Shown: piece after piece, positions 1 through 12,080 of the stretch
Position numbering within the stretch: the stretch's first letter is position 1
How the letters are laid out: each line of letters begins with the position of its first letter
Assembly (NCBI GenBank): GCA_947471745.1
Contig: CANJKZ010000010.1
Location: forward strand, 6,526,501-6,590,500
Direction of reading: 5' to 3'
Source: Closterium sp. Naga37s-1
Taxonomy: Eukaryota; Streptophyta; Zygnematophyceae; Desmidiales; Closteriaceae
DNA: 64,000 bases
Notes under the pieces: model-generated
What the model was told of the DNA's origin: nothing
What the model saw: the letters and a program-made list of their open reading frames with translations, nothing else
Database searches by the model: none
Program-made: the position numbers and the translations under genes

Positions 1-3000
1 GGAGAGCATGGGAGTGCGGGATATCATGGGAGTGCGGGAGAGCATGGGAGTGCGGGAGAGCATGGGAGTGCGGGATATCATGGGAGTGCGGGAGAGCATG
101 GGAGTGCGGGAGAGCATGGGAGTGCGGGATATCATGGGAGTGCGGGAGAGCATGGGAGTGCGGGAGAGCATGGGAGTGCGGGAGAGCATGGGAGTGCGGG
201 ATATCATGGGAGTGCGGGAGAGCATGGGAGTGCGGGAGAGCATGGGAGTGCGGGATATCATGGGAGTGCGGGAGAGCATGGGAGTGCGGGAGAGCATGGG
301 AGTGCGGGAGAGCATGGGAGTGCGGGATATCATGGGAGTGCGGGAGAGCATGGGAGTGCGGGAGAGCATGGGAGTGCGGGATATCATGGGAGTGCGGGAG
401 AGCATGGGAGTGCGGGAGAGCATGGGAGTGCGGGATATCATGGGAGTGCGGGAGAGCATGGGAGTGCGGGAGAGCATGGGAGTGCGGGAGAGCATGGGAG
501 TGCGGGAGAGCATGGGAGTGCGGGATATCATGGGAGTGCGGGAGAGCATGGGAGTGCGGGAGAGCATGGGAGTGCGGGATATCATGGGAGTGCGGGAGAG
601 CATGGGAGTGCGGGAGAGCATGGGAGTGCGGGATATCATGGGAGTGCGGGAGAGCATGGGAGTGCGGGAGAGCATGGGAGTGCGGGATATCATGGGAGTG
701 CGGGAGAGCATGGGAGTGCGGGAGAGCATGGGAGTGCGGGAGAGCATGGGAGTGCGGGAGAGCATGGGAGTGCGGGAGAGCATGGGAGTGCGGGATATCA
801 TGGGAGTGCGGGAGAGCATGGGAGTGCGGGAGAGCATGGGAGTGCGGGATATCATGGGAGTGCGGGAGAGCATGGGAGTGCGGGAGAGCATGGGAGTGCG
901 GGATATCATGGGAGTGCGGGAGAGCATGGGAGTGCGGGAGAGCATGGGAGTGCGGGAGAGCATGGGAGTGCGGGATATCATGGGAGTGCGGGAGAGCATG
1001 GGAGTGCGGGAGAGCATGGGAGTGCGGGATATCATGGGAGTGCGGGAGAGCATGGGAGTGCGGGAGAGCATGGGAGTGCGGGAGAGCATGGGAGTGCGGG
1101 AGAGCATGGGAGTGCGGGAGAGCATGGGAGTGCGGGATATCATGGGAGTGCGGGAGAGCATGGGAGTGCGGGAGAGCATGGGAGTGCGGGATATCATGGG
1201 AGTGCGGGAGAGCATGGGAGTGCGGGAGAGCATGGGAGTGCGGGAGAGCATGGGAGTGCGGGATATCATGGGAGTGCGGGAGAGCATGGGAGTGCGGGAG
1301 AGCATGGGAGTGCGGGAGAGCATGGGAGTGCGGGAGAGCATGGGAGTGCGGGATATCATGGGAGTGCGGGAGAGCATGGGAGTGCGGGAGAGCATGGGAG
1401 TGCGGGATATCATGGGAGTGCGGGAGAGCATGGGAGTGCGGGAGAGCATGGGAGTGCGGGATATCATGGGAGTGCGGGAGAGCATGGGAGTGCGGGAGAG
1501 CATGGGAGTGCGGGAGAGCATGGGAGTGCGGGATATCATGGGAGTGCGGGAGAGCATGGGAGTGCGGGAGAGCATGGGAGTGCGGGATATCATGGGAGTG
1601 CGGGAGAGCATGGGAGTGCGGGAGAGCATGGGAGTGCGGGAGAGCATGGGAGTGCGGGATATCATGGGAGTGCGGGAGAGCATGGGAGTGCGGGAGAGCA
1701 TGGGAGTGCGGGATATCATGGGAGTGCGGGAGAGCATGGGAGTGCGGGAGAGCATGGGAGTGCGGGATATCATGGGAGTGCGGGAGAGCATGGGAGTGCG
1801 GGAGAGCATGGGAGTGCGGGAGAGCATGGGAGTGCGGGAGAGCATGGGAGTGCGGGATATCATGGGAGTGCGGGAGAGCATGGGAGTGCGGGAGAGCATG
1901 GGAGTGCGGGAGAGCATGGGAGTGCGGGAGAGCATGGGAGTGCGGGATATCATGGGAGTGCGGGAGAGCATGGGAGTGCGGGAGAGCATGGGAGTGCGGG
2001 ATATCATGGGAGTGCGGGAGAGCATGGGAGTGCGGGAGAGCATGGGAGTGCGGGAGAGCATGGGAGTGCGGGGAGAGCATGGGAGTGCGGGATATCATGG
2101 GAGTGCGGGAGAGCATGGGAGTGCGGGAGAGCATGGGAGTGCGGGATATCATGGGAGTGCGGGAGAGCATGGGAGTGCGGGAGAGCATGGGAGTGCGGGA
2201 TATCATGGGAGTGCGGGAGAGCATGGGAGTGCGGGAGAGCATGGGAGTGCGGGATATCATGGGAGTGCGGGAGAGCATGGGAGTGCGGGAGAGCATGGGA
2301 GTGCGGGATATCATGGGAGTGCGGGAGAGCATGGGAGTGCGGGAGAGCATGGGAGTGCGGGAGAGCATGGGAGTGCGGGATATCATGGGAGTGCGGGAGA
2401 GCATGGGAGTGCGGGATATCATGGGAGTGCGGGAGAGCATGGGAGTGCGGGATATCATGGGAGTGCGGGAGAGCATGGGAGTGCGGGAGAGCATGGGAGT
2501 GCGGGAGAGCATGGGAGTGCGGGAGAGCATGGGAGTGCGGGATATCATGGGAGTGCGGGAGAGCATGGGAGTGCGGGAGAGCATGGGAGTGCGGGAGAGC
2601 ATGGGAGTGCGGGAGAGCATGGGAGTGCGGGATATCATGGGAGTGCGGGAGAGCATGGGAGTGCGGGAGAGCATGGGAGTGCGGGATATCATGGGAGTGC
2701 GGGAGAGCATGGGAGTGCGGGATATCATGGGAGTGCGGGAGAGCATGGGAGTGCGGGAGAGCATGGGAGTGCGGGAGAGCATGGGAGTGCGGGATATCAT
2801 GGGAGTGCGGGAGAGCATGGGAGTGCGGGAGAGCATGGGAGTGCGGGAGAGCATGGGAGTGCGGGAGAGCATGGGAGTGCGGGATATTATGGGAGTGCGG
2901 GAGAGTATGGGAGTGCGGGAGAGCATGGGAGTGCGGGAGAGCATGGGAGTGCGGGATATCATGGGAGTGCGGGAGAGCATGGGAGTGCGGGAGAGCATGG

Positions 3001-4320
3001 GAGTGCGGGAGAGCATGGGAGTGCGGGATATCATGGAGTGCGGGAGAGCATGGGAGTGCGGGATATCATGGGAGTGCGGGAGAGCATGGGAGTGCGGGAG
3101 AGCATGGGAGTGCGGGAGAGCATGGGAGTGCGGGATATCATGGGAGTGCGGGAGAGCATGGGAGTGCGGGAGAGCATGGGAGTGCGGGAGAGCATGGGAG
3201 TGCGGGAGAGCATGGGAGTGCGGGAGAGCATGGGAGTGCGGGAGAGCATGGGAGTGCGGGAGAGCATGGGAGTGCGGGATATCATGGGAGTGCGGGAGAG
3301 CATGGGAGTGCGGGAGAGCATGGGAGTGCGGGAGAGCATGGGAGTGCGGGATATCATGGGAGTGCGGGAGAGCATGGGAGTGCGGGAGAGCATGGGAGTG
3401 CGGGATATCATGGGAGTGCGGGAGAGCATGGGAGTGCGGGATATCATGGGAGTGCGGGAGAGCATGGGAGTGCGGGAGAGCATGGGAGTGCGGGAGAGCA
3501 TGGGAGTGCGGGATATCATGGGAGTGCGGGAGAGCATGGGAGTGCGGGAGAGCATGGGAGTGCGGGAGAGCATGGGAGTGCGGGATATCATGGGAGTGCG
3601 GGAGAGCATGGGAGTGCGGGATATCATGGGAGTGCGGGAGAGCATGGGAGTGCGGGAGAGCATGGGAGTGCGGGAGAGCATGGGAGTGCGGGATATCATG
3701 GGAGTGCAGGAGAGCATGGGAGTGCGGGAGAGCATGGGAGTGCGGGAGAGCATGGGAGTGCGGGAGAGCATGGGAGTGCGGGATATCATGGGAGTGCGGG
3801 AGAGCATGGGAGTGCGGGAGAGCATGGGAGTGCGGGAGAGCATGGGAGTGCGGGATATCATGGGAGTGCGGGAGAGCATGGGAGTGCGGGATATCATGGG
3901 AGTGCGGGAGAGCATGGGAGTGCGGGATATCATGGGAGTGCGGGAGAGCATGGGAGTGCGGGAGAGCATGGGAGTGCGGGAGAGCATGGGAGTGCGGGAG
4001 AGCATGGGAGTGCGGGAGAGCATGGGAGTGCGGGAGAGCATGGGAGTGCGGGATATCATGGGAGTGCGGGAGAGCATGGGAGTGCGGGAGAGCATGGGAG
4101 TGCGGGAGAGCATGGGAGTGCGGGATATCATGGGAGTGCGGGAGAGCATGGGAGTGCGGGATATCATGGGAGTGCGGGAGAGCATGGGAGTGCGGGAGAG
4201 CATGGGAGTGCGGGAGAGCATGGGAGTGCGGGATATCATGGGAGTGCGGGATATCATGGGAGTGCGGGAGAGCATGGGAGTGCGGGATATCATGGGAGTG
4301 CGGGAGAGCATGGGAGTGCG

Positions 4321-5005
4321 GGATATCATGGGAGTGCGGGAGAGCATGGGAGTGCGGGAGAGCATGGGAGTGCGGGAGAGCATGGGAGTGCGGGATATCA
4401 TGGGAGTGCGGGAGAGCATGGGAGTGCGGGAGAGCATGGGAGTGCGGGAGAGCATGGGAGTGCGGGATATCATGGGAGTGCGGGAGAGCATGGGAGTGCG
4501 GGATATCATGGGAGTGCGGGAGAGCATGGGAGTGCGGGAGAGCATGGGAGTGCGGGAGAGCATGGGAGTGCGGGATATCATGGGAGTGCGGGAGAGCATG
4601 GGAGTGCGGGAGAGCATGGGAGTGCGGGAGAGCATGGGAGTGCGGGATATCATGGGAGTGCGGGAGAGCATGGGAGTGCGGGATATCATGGGAGTGCGGG
4701 AGAGCATGGGAGTGCGGGAGAGCATGGGAGTGCGGGAGAGCATGGGAGTGCGGGATATCATGGGAGTGCGGGAGAGCATGGGAGTGCGGGAGAGCATGGG
4801 AGTGCGGGAGAGCATGGGAGTGCGGGATATCATGGGAGTGCGGGAGAGCATGGGAGTGCGGGATATCATGGGAGTGCGGGAGAGCATGGGAGTGCGGGAG
4901 AGCATGGGAGTGCGGGAGAGCATGGGAGTGCGGGATATCATGGGAGTGCGGGAGAGCATGGGAGTGCGGGAGAGCATGGGAGTGCGGGAGAGCATGGGAG
5001 TGCGG
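4321..5005. repeat. 180-bp higher-order repeat within the satellite
   Basis: Units are ordered B-AAA-B-AAA-B-A, a block of ten units (180 bp). It repeats without change from 4321, 4501 and 4681, and again from 4861 until an extra A unit breaks it near 5005. A similar 180-bp register is visible at about 3421-3700. This shows that multi-unit blocks, not only single units, were amplified. Confidence 0.85.
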
Positions 5006-8000
5006 GAGAGCATGGGAGTGCGGGATATCATGGGAGTGCGGGAGAGCATGGGAGTGCGGGAGAGCATGGGAGTGCGGGAGAGCATGGGAGTGCGGGATAT
5101 CATGGGAGTGCGGGAGAGCATGGGAGTGCGGGATATCATGGGAGTGCGGGAGAGCATGGGAGTGCGGGATATCATGGGAGTGCGGGAGAGCATGGGAGTG
5201 CGGGAGAGCATGGGAGTGCGGGAGAGCATGGGAGTGCGGGAGAGCATGGGAGTGCGGGAGAGCATGGGAGTGCGGGATATCATGGGAGTGCGGGAGAGCA
5301 TGGGAGTGCGGGAGAGCATGGGAGTGCGGGAGAGCATGGGAGTGCGGGATATCATGGGAGTGCGGGAGAGCATGGGAGTGCGGGATATCATGGGAGTGCG
5401 GGAGAGCATGGGAGTGCGGGATATCATGGGAGTGCGGGAGAGCATGGGAGTGCGGGAGAGCATGGGAGTGCGGGAGAGCATGGGAGTGCGGGAGAGCATG
5501 GGAGTGCGGGATATCATGGGAGTGCGGGAGAGCATGGGAGTGCGGGAGAGCATGGGAGTGAGGGAGAGCATGGGAGTGCGGGAGAGCATGGGAGTGCGGG
5601 ATATCATGGGAGTGCGGGAGAGCATGGGAGTGCGGGAGAGCATGGGAGTGCGGGAGAGCATGGGAGTGCGGGATATCATGGGAGTGCGGGAGAGCATGGG
5701 AGTGCAGGATATCATGGGAGTGCGGGAGAGCATGGGAGTGCGGGAGAGCATGGGAGTGCGGGAGAGCATGGGAGTGCGGGAGAGCATGGGAGTGCGGGAT
5801 ATCATGGGAGTGCGGGAGAGCATGGGAGTGCGGGAGAGCATGGGAGTGCGGGAGAGCATGGGAGTGCGGGATATCATGGGAGTGCGGGAGAGCATGGGAG
5901 TGCGGGATATCATGGGAGTGCGGGAGAGCGTGGGAGTGCGGGAGAGCATGGGAGTGCGGGAGAGCATGGGAGTGCGGGATATCATGGGAGTGCGGGAGAG
6001 CATGGGAGTGCGGGAGAGCATGGGAGTGCGGGAGAGCATGGGAGTGCGGGAGAGCATGGGAGTGCGAGATATCATGGGAGTGCGGGAGAGCATGGGAGTG
6101 CGGGAGAGCATGGGAGTGCGGGAGAGCATGGGAGTGCGGGATATCATGGGAGTGCGGGAGAGCATGGGAGTGCGGGATATCATGGGAGTGCGGGAGAGCA
6201 TGGGAGTGCGGGATATCATGGGAGTGCGGGAGAGCATGGGAGTGCGGGAGAGCATGGGAGTGCGGGAGAGCATGGGAGTGCGGGATATCATGGGAGTGCG
6301 GGAGAGCATGGGAGTGCGGGAGAGCATGGGAGTGCGGGAGAGCATGGGAGTGCGGGATATCATGGGAGTGCGGGAGAGCATGGGAGTGCGGGATATCATG
6401 GGAGTGCGGGAGAGCATGGGAGTGCGGGAGAGCATGGGAGTGCGGGAGAGCATGGGAGTGCGGGATATCATGGGAGTGCGGGAGAGCATGGGAGTGCGGG
6501 AGAGCATGGGAGTGCGGGAGAGCATGGGAGTGCGGGAGAGCATGGGAGTGCGGGATATCATGGGAGTGCGGGAGAGCATGGGAGTGCGGGAGAGCATGGG
6601 AGTGCGGGAGAGCATGGGAGTGCGGGATATCATGGGAGTGCGGGAGAGCATGGGAGTGCGGGATATCATGGGAGTGCGGGAGAGCATGGGAGTGCGGGAG
6701 AGCATGGGAGTGCGGGAGAGCATGGGAGTGCGGGATATCATGGGAGTGCGGGAGAGCATGGGAGTGCGGGAGAGCATGGGAGTGCGGGAGAGCATGGGAG
6801 TGCGGGAGAGCATGGGAGTGCGGGATATCATGGGAGTGCGGGAGAGCATGGGAGTGCGGGAGAGCATGGGAGTGCGGGAGAGCATGGGAGTGCGGGATAT
6901 CATGGGAGTGCGGGAGAGCATGGGAGTGCGGGAGAGCATGGGAGTGCGGGAGAGCATGGGAGTGCGGGATATCATGGGAGTGCGGGAGAGCATGGGAGTG
7001 CGGGATATCATGGGAGTGCGGGAGAGCATGGGAGTGCGGGAGAGCATGGGAGTGCGGGATATCATGGGAGTGCGGGAGAGCATGGGAGTGCGGGAGAGCA
7101 TGGGAGTGCGGGAGAGCATGGGAGTGCGGGAGAGCATGGGAGTGCGGGATATCATGGGAGTGCGGGAGAGCATGGGAGTGCGGGAGAGCATGGGAGTGCG
7201 GGAGAGCATGGGAGTGCGGGATATCATGGGAGTGCGGGAGAGCATGGGAGTGCGGGAGAGCATGGGAGTGCGGGAGAGCATGGGAGTGCGGGATATCATG
7301 GGAGTGCGGGAGAGCATGGGAGTGCGGGATATCATGGGAGTGCGGGAGAGCATGGGAGTGCGGGAGAGCATGGGAGTGCGGGAGAGCATGGGAGTGCGGG
7401 ATATCATGGGAGTGCGGGAGAGCATGGGAGTGCGGGAGAGCATGGGAGTGCGGGAGAGCATGGGAGTGCGGGAGAGCATGGGAGTGCGGGAGAGCATGGG
7501 AGTGCGGGAGAGCATGGGAGTGCGGGAGAGCATGGGAGTGCGGGATATCATGGGAGTGCGGGAGTGCGGGAGAGCATGGGAGTGCGGGAGAGCATGGGAG
7601 TGCGGGAGAGCATGGGAGTGCGGGAGAGCATGGGAGTGCGGGATATCATGGGAGTGCGGGAGAGCATGGGAGTGCGGGATATCATGGGAGTGCGGGAGAG
7701 CATGGGAGTGCGGGAGAGCATGGGAGTGCGGGAGAGCATGGGAGTGCGGGAGAGCATGGGAGTGCGGGAGAGCATGGGAGTGCGGGATATCATGGGAGTG
7801 CGGGAGAGCATGGGAGTGCGGGATATCATGGGAGTGCGGGAGAGCATGGGAGTGCGGGAGAGCATGGGAGTGCGGGAGAGCATGGGAGTGCGGGATATCA
7901 TGGGAGTGCGGGAGAGCATGGGAGTGCGGGAGAGCATGGGAGTGCGGGAGAGCATGGGAGTGCGGGAGAGCATGGGAGTGCGGGAGAGCATGGGAGTGCA

Positions 8001-9585
8001 GGAGAGCATGGGAGTGCGGGAGAGCATGGGAGTGCGGGATATCATGGGAGTGCGGGAGAGCATGGGAGTGCGGGAGAGCATGGGAGTGCGGGAGAGCATG
8101 GGAGTGCGGGAGAGCATGGGAGTGCGGGAGAGCATGGGAGTGCGGGAGAGCATGGGAGTGCGGGAGAGCATGGGAGTGCGGGAGAGCATGGGAGTGCGGG
8201 AGAGCATGGGAGTGCGGGAGAGCATGGGAGTGCGGGATATCATGGGAGTGCGGGAGAGCATGGGAGTGCGGGATATCATGGGAGTGCGGGAGAGCATGGG
8301 AGTGCGGGAGAGCATGGGAGTGCGGGAGAGCATGGGAGTGCGGGAGAGCATGGGAGTGCGGGAGAGCATGGGAGTGCGGGAGAGCATGGGAGTGCGGGAG
8401 AGCATGGGAGTGCGGGAGAGCATGGGAGTGCGGGAGAGCATGGGAGTGCGGGATATCATGGGAGTGCAGGAGAGCATGGGAGTGCGGGAGAGCATGGGAG
8501 TGCGGGAGAGCATGGGAGTGCGGGAGAGCATGGGAGTGCGGGAGAGCATGGGAGTGCGGGAGAGCATGGGAGTGCGGGAGAGCATGGGAGTGCGGGATAT
8601 CATGGGAGTGCGGGAGAGCATGGGAGTGCGGGATATCATGGGAGTGCGGGAGAGCATGGGAGTGCGGGATATCATGGGAGTGCGGGAGAGCATGGGAGTG
8701 CGGGAGAGCATGGGAGTGCGGGAGAGCATGGGAGTGCGGGATATCATGGGAGTGCGGGAGAGCATGGGAGTGCGGGAGAGCATGGGAGTGCGGGAGAGCA
8801 TGGGAGTGCGGGAGAGCATGGGAGTGCGGGAGAGCATGGGAGTGCGGGATATCATGGGAGTGCGGGAGAGCATGGGAGTGCGGGATATCATGGGAGTGCG
8901 GGAGAGCATGGGAGTGCGGGAGAGCATGGGAGTGCGGGAGAGCATGGGAGTGCGGGATATCATGGGAGTGCGGGAGAGCATGGGAGTGCGGGATATCATG
9001 GGAGTGCGGGAGAGCATGGGAGTGCGTGAGAGCATGGGAGTGCGGGAGAGCATGGGAGTGCGGGATATCATGGGAGTGCGGGAGAGCATGGGAGTGCGGG
9101 AGAGCATGGGAGTGCGGGAGAGCATGGGAGTGCGGGATATCATGGGAGTGCGGGAGAGCATGGGAGTGCGGGATATCATGGGAGTGCGGGAGAGCATGGG
9201 AGTGCGGGAGAGCATGGGAGTGCGGGAGAGCATGGGAGTGCGGGATATCATGGGAGTGCGGGAGAGCATGGGAGTGCGGGAGAGCATGGGAGTGCGGGAG
9301 AGCATGGGAGTGCGGGAGAGCATGGGAGTGCGGGATATCATGGGAGTGCGGGAGAGCATGGGAGTGCGGGATATCATGGGAGTGCGGGAGAGCATGGGAG
9401 TGCGGGAGAGCATGGGAGTGCGGGAGAGCATGGGAGTGCGGGAGAGCATGGGAGTGCGGGAGAGCATGGGAGTGCGGGATATCATGGGAGTGCGGGAGAG
9501 CATGGGAGTGCGGGATATCATGGGAGTGCGGGAGAGCATGGGAGTGCGGGAGAGCATGGGAGTGCGGGAGAGCATGGGAGTGCGG

Positions 9586-10150
9586 GATATCATGGGAGTG
9601 CGGGAGAGCATGGGAGTGCGGGAGAGCATGGGAGTGCGGGAGAGCATGGGAGTGCGGGAGAGCATGGGAGTGCGGGAGAGCATGGGAGTGCGGGAGAGCA
9701 TGGGAGTGCGGGAGAGCATGGGAGTGCGGGATATCATGGGAGTGCGGGAGAGCATGGGAGTGCGGGAGAGCATGGGAGTGCGGGAGAGCATGGGAGTGCG
9801 GGAGAGCATGGGAGTGCGGGAGAGCATGGGAGTGCGGGAGAGCATGGGAGTGCGGGAGAGCATGGGAGTGCGGGAAATCATGGGAGTGCGGGAGAGCATG
9901 GGAGTGCGGGAGAGCATGGGAGTGCGGGAGAGCATGGGAGTGCGGGAGAGCATGGGAGTGCGGGAGAGCATGGGAGTGCGGGAGAGCATGGGAGTGCGGG
10001 AGAGCATGGGAGTGCGGGATATCATGGGAGTGCGGGAGAGCATGGGAGTGCGGGAGAGCATGGGAGTGCGGGAGAGCATGGGAGTGCGGGAGAGCATGGG
10101 AGTGCGGGAGAGCATGGGAGTGCGGGAGAGCATGGGAGTGCGGGATATCA
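9586..10150. repeat. 144-bp higher-order repeat at the array's right edge
   Basis: B-type units occur exactly 144 bp apart at 9586, 9730, 9874 and 10018, each followed by seven A units. The unit at 9874 reads GAAATC, intermediate between A and B. The last interval, to 10144, is 126 bp (one A unit fewer), and the array ends a few bases later. The edge is more homogeneous in pattern than the interior. Confidence 0.8.
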
Positions 10151-10156
10151 TGGTGA

Positions 10157-12061
10157 AAGGTTGAGATGGGGGGTGGCGGGTTGGCCAGCGTATCGAAGAG
10201 GGCGGGAGGGAGGCACGCGGATGGTGTGAGGCGTGGCAGGGCGGGAGGGCGGGTGTGAAGGAAGATTGATGACCGGTGGAGGAGCGAGGCATGTGGGGAA
10301 GTGAGAGAGCGACAACTCAACACCCACCCACCACCCGTGGCGCACCCACCACCCGTGGCGCACCCACCACCCGTGGCGCACCCACCACCCGTGGCGCACC
10401 CACCACCCGTGGCGCACCCACCACCCCTCCCGCACTCACCACTGGCGCATGGCGGCTCTCCCCCTCTCCATTTCCGCCTCCCCCACCTCCGCCACTACCC
10501 TCACTGCGCCCCTCCCCCTTTTGCTGCTGGCGGCCGGGCCCCCAGGCAGCGACACACGCCTGAGACAGGCGTGGTGAGAGGGTGGGGTGGGAAGAGGAGA
10601 GATGGGGGAAAGAAGGTGGGGAAGTTGGGGGGTGCGTGAGCGAGAGGCGGAGGGAGCACGGAGTCCGTCTGTGCGACCAGCATCGCTACATTGCGATGAG
10701 CATTGCGACGCAGCAACCTGCTCGCCATCATCGTCGCATCAACGAGCTCGGGCGACAACGGCCCGCTTTTTAATCGCCGCACATTGCCAGTTCGCGATAT
10801 AAGCGCTAATTGCTGTCGACTGTCGACGCGGCAGCAGCATTCGGATCGCGAGTTGGTAGCAAGCTGAAAGAAGTGGTGTGCGACGAGGAGAACCCTCGAG
10901 CGCGAGCGAGAATCGTCGCACGGCGTTCAGACTAAGCGGGGCGTCGCGCAGCCGGCGGTCCCACCCGGAAGCATTCGGCGCGCAGTGCATGTCGCGCAGC
11001 TTGGCACCGCTCGCCCAGCGAGGCCGTACCTGGGGGCGGCTAGCAACGGCCGGCCGGCATGTGAGGAGCGCAGCGACGTGCGCGCCGATGTCGGGGCGAG
11101 CGAGGCTCGCGGAAAGGGCGACGAAACGAGCAGCATGTCCATGGCGCAGCCGCGCGCTTCGTGCTAGGTGCTGGTGGTGGGTGCGTGCCTGGTGGGTGCG
11201 AGGTGGGAGGTGTGGATGGGACGGACGAGGTTGGATCACAAAGCGAGGTGGCAAAAACGGAAGCTTTGAGAGGGTGAGCTGGGTGATGTGGCGGGGCATG
11301 AGCACAGCGCTGGGGAACCACTCGTGAAACAAACAGGGGTTTGGTATATAATCACAAAATCGTTAAACCCATTTAGAATGTTTGTCCTTTCTAAATAATT
11401 ATAGTGTCTTTGACTTCTTGCATTAACAAACGCAACATCAATATTGGAATAACCGAAAGGTGTTTTAGCATTTCAGAAGGTGTAACCTTACCGCACCTGC
11501 CATTAGCGAAGCAACACCTGTACGACTACTGTGTTAGCCCATATAGAGCACGCAAGGTCTACAACCGCAAATCAACTTTCGCGACTGTTAACCAGGGCCT
11601 ATTATTCACTTGTAGGCACGTTAATGCATCAGGGTCCCTCTGTGTAGAATCCCTGGTCGTCAGTGTTCCCCCCCAAAAAAAGCTTGATAATTCAGTGTTA
11701 CCTTAAAAAAAAGGCTGATGCATCAGTGTTCCCTTTTTGTGGATGTTGATATTGAACTTCAAATAAGATAACACTAACTAGCTAGCAAGCATCAGCAACA
11801 GAGGGTTCATTTACTCATCATCATCACTGCAGTTAGCCTCTGGTCAGGCCTCTCGATATCAGGGTAAAACACCCTTATGGCCCTTACTATAAGGGTGGGT
11901 TTAGGTGATCACCCTTGTTTTTAAAAGTTGTTTTATGAGGCACCCTTAGCCGAAAAAGTGCTCATTTGGTTAACACTGATATTTAAGACAGGCCTGGTGT
12001 ACTCGCCCTGATGACAAAGACTAGTGTCGCGTACCACCCTGATGCGATTTGACGCGGCGGA
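10157..12061. other. Unassigned sequence right of the satellite
   Basis: Apart from the minisatellite at 10325-10428 I recognise no gene here. The part up to about 11330 is GC-rich with several short overlapping open frames on both strands, none with a recognisable domain. From about 11330 the sequence becomes AT-richer and looks noncoding, with repeated short motifs such as CAGTGTTCCC (near 11660 and 11725) and an ACCCTTA-rich stretch near 11870-11950. A TATA-like GGTATATAA lies at about 11342 with no convincing gene after it. Confidence 0.5.
10325..10428. repeat. Second 18-bp minisatellite
   Basis: About five near-perfect copies of an 18-bp unit, CACCCACCACCCGTGGCG, followed by a degenerate tail reaching about 10450. 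The unit length equals that of the adjacent large satellite, but aligned either way the two units share only about half their bases, so common origin is not shown. Confidence 0.9.
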
Positions 12062-12080
12062 GGGGGGGGGGGGGGGGGGG
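12062..12080. repeat. Poly-G tract of 19 bases
   Basis: An uninterrupted run of 19 G upstream of the hAT-like gene. Such runs are length-unstable and can form G-quadruplexes; the exact length may also be a sequencing artefact. Confidence 0.9.

Larger units (their letters stand above)
1..10156. repeat. Giant 18-bp two-flavour satellite array
   Basis: About 560 tandem copies of an 18-bp unit, GGGAGTGCGGGAGAGCAT. Two main variants differ at two bases: A units carry GAGAGC, and B units carry GATATC, which is an EcoRV site. Because 18 is divisible by three and the unit has no stop codon in several frames, very long open frames run on both strands (hexapeptides such as MGVRES on plus and PHSHAL or SRTPML on minus). 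I read these as by-products of the repeat, not genes. The array breaks phase at three places: an extra G at 2070-2073, a missing G at 3035-3036, and an 8-bp duplication at 7554-7569. Rare point variants include 2884, 2905, 3711, 5560, 5929, 6065, 9026 and 9876. It starts before the window and ends abruptly at about 10152. Confidence 0.97.

Noticed and set aside
8..10156. Open frames of up to 3382 codons across the satellite, on both strands
   Set aside because: They follow from an 18-bp unit without stops. The peptide changes completely at each one-base phase break, and no start context, intron or domain is present.
1..10156. CRISPR array
   Set aside because: No spacers: units are directly adjacent and near-identical, and the sequence is eukaryotic.
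1..10156. Telomeric repeat
   Set aside because: The 18-bp unit has no TTTAGGG-like or TTAGGG-like motif.
10739..11332. Overlapping open frames of 150-200 codons on both strands right of the satellite
   Set aside because: GC-rich sequence gives long frames by chance; no recognisable domain, and both strands are equally open.
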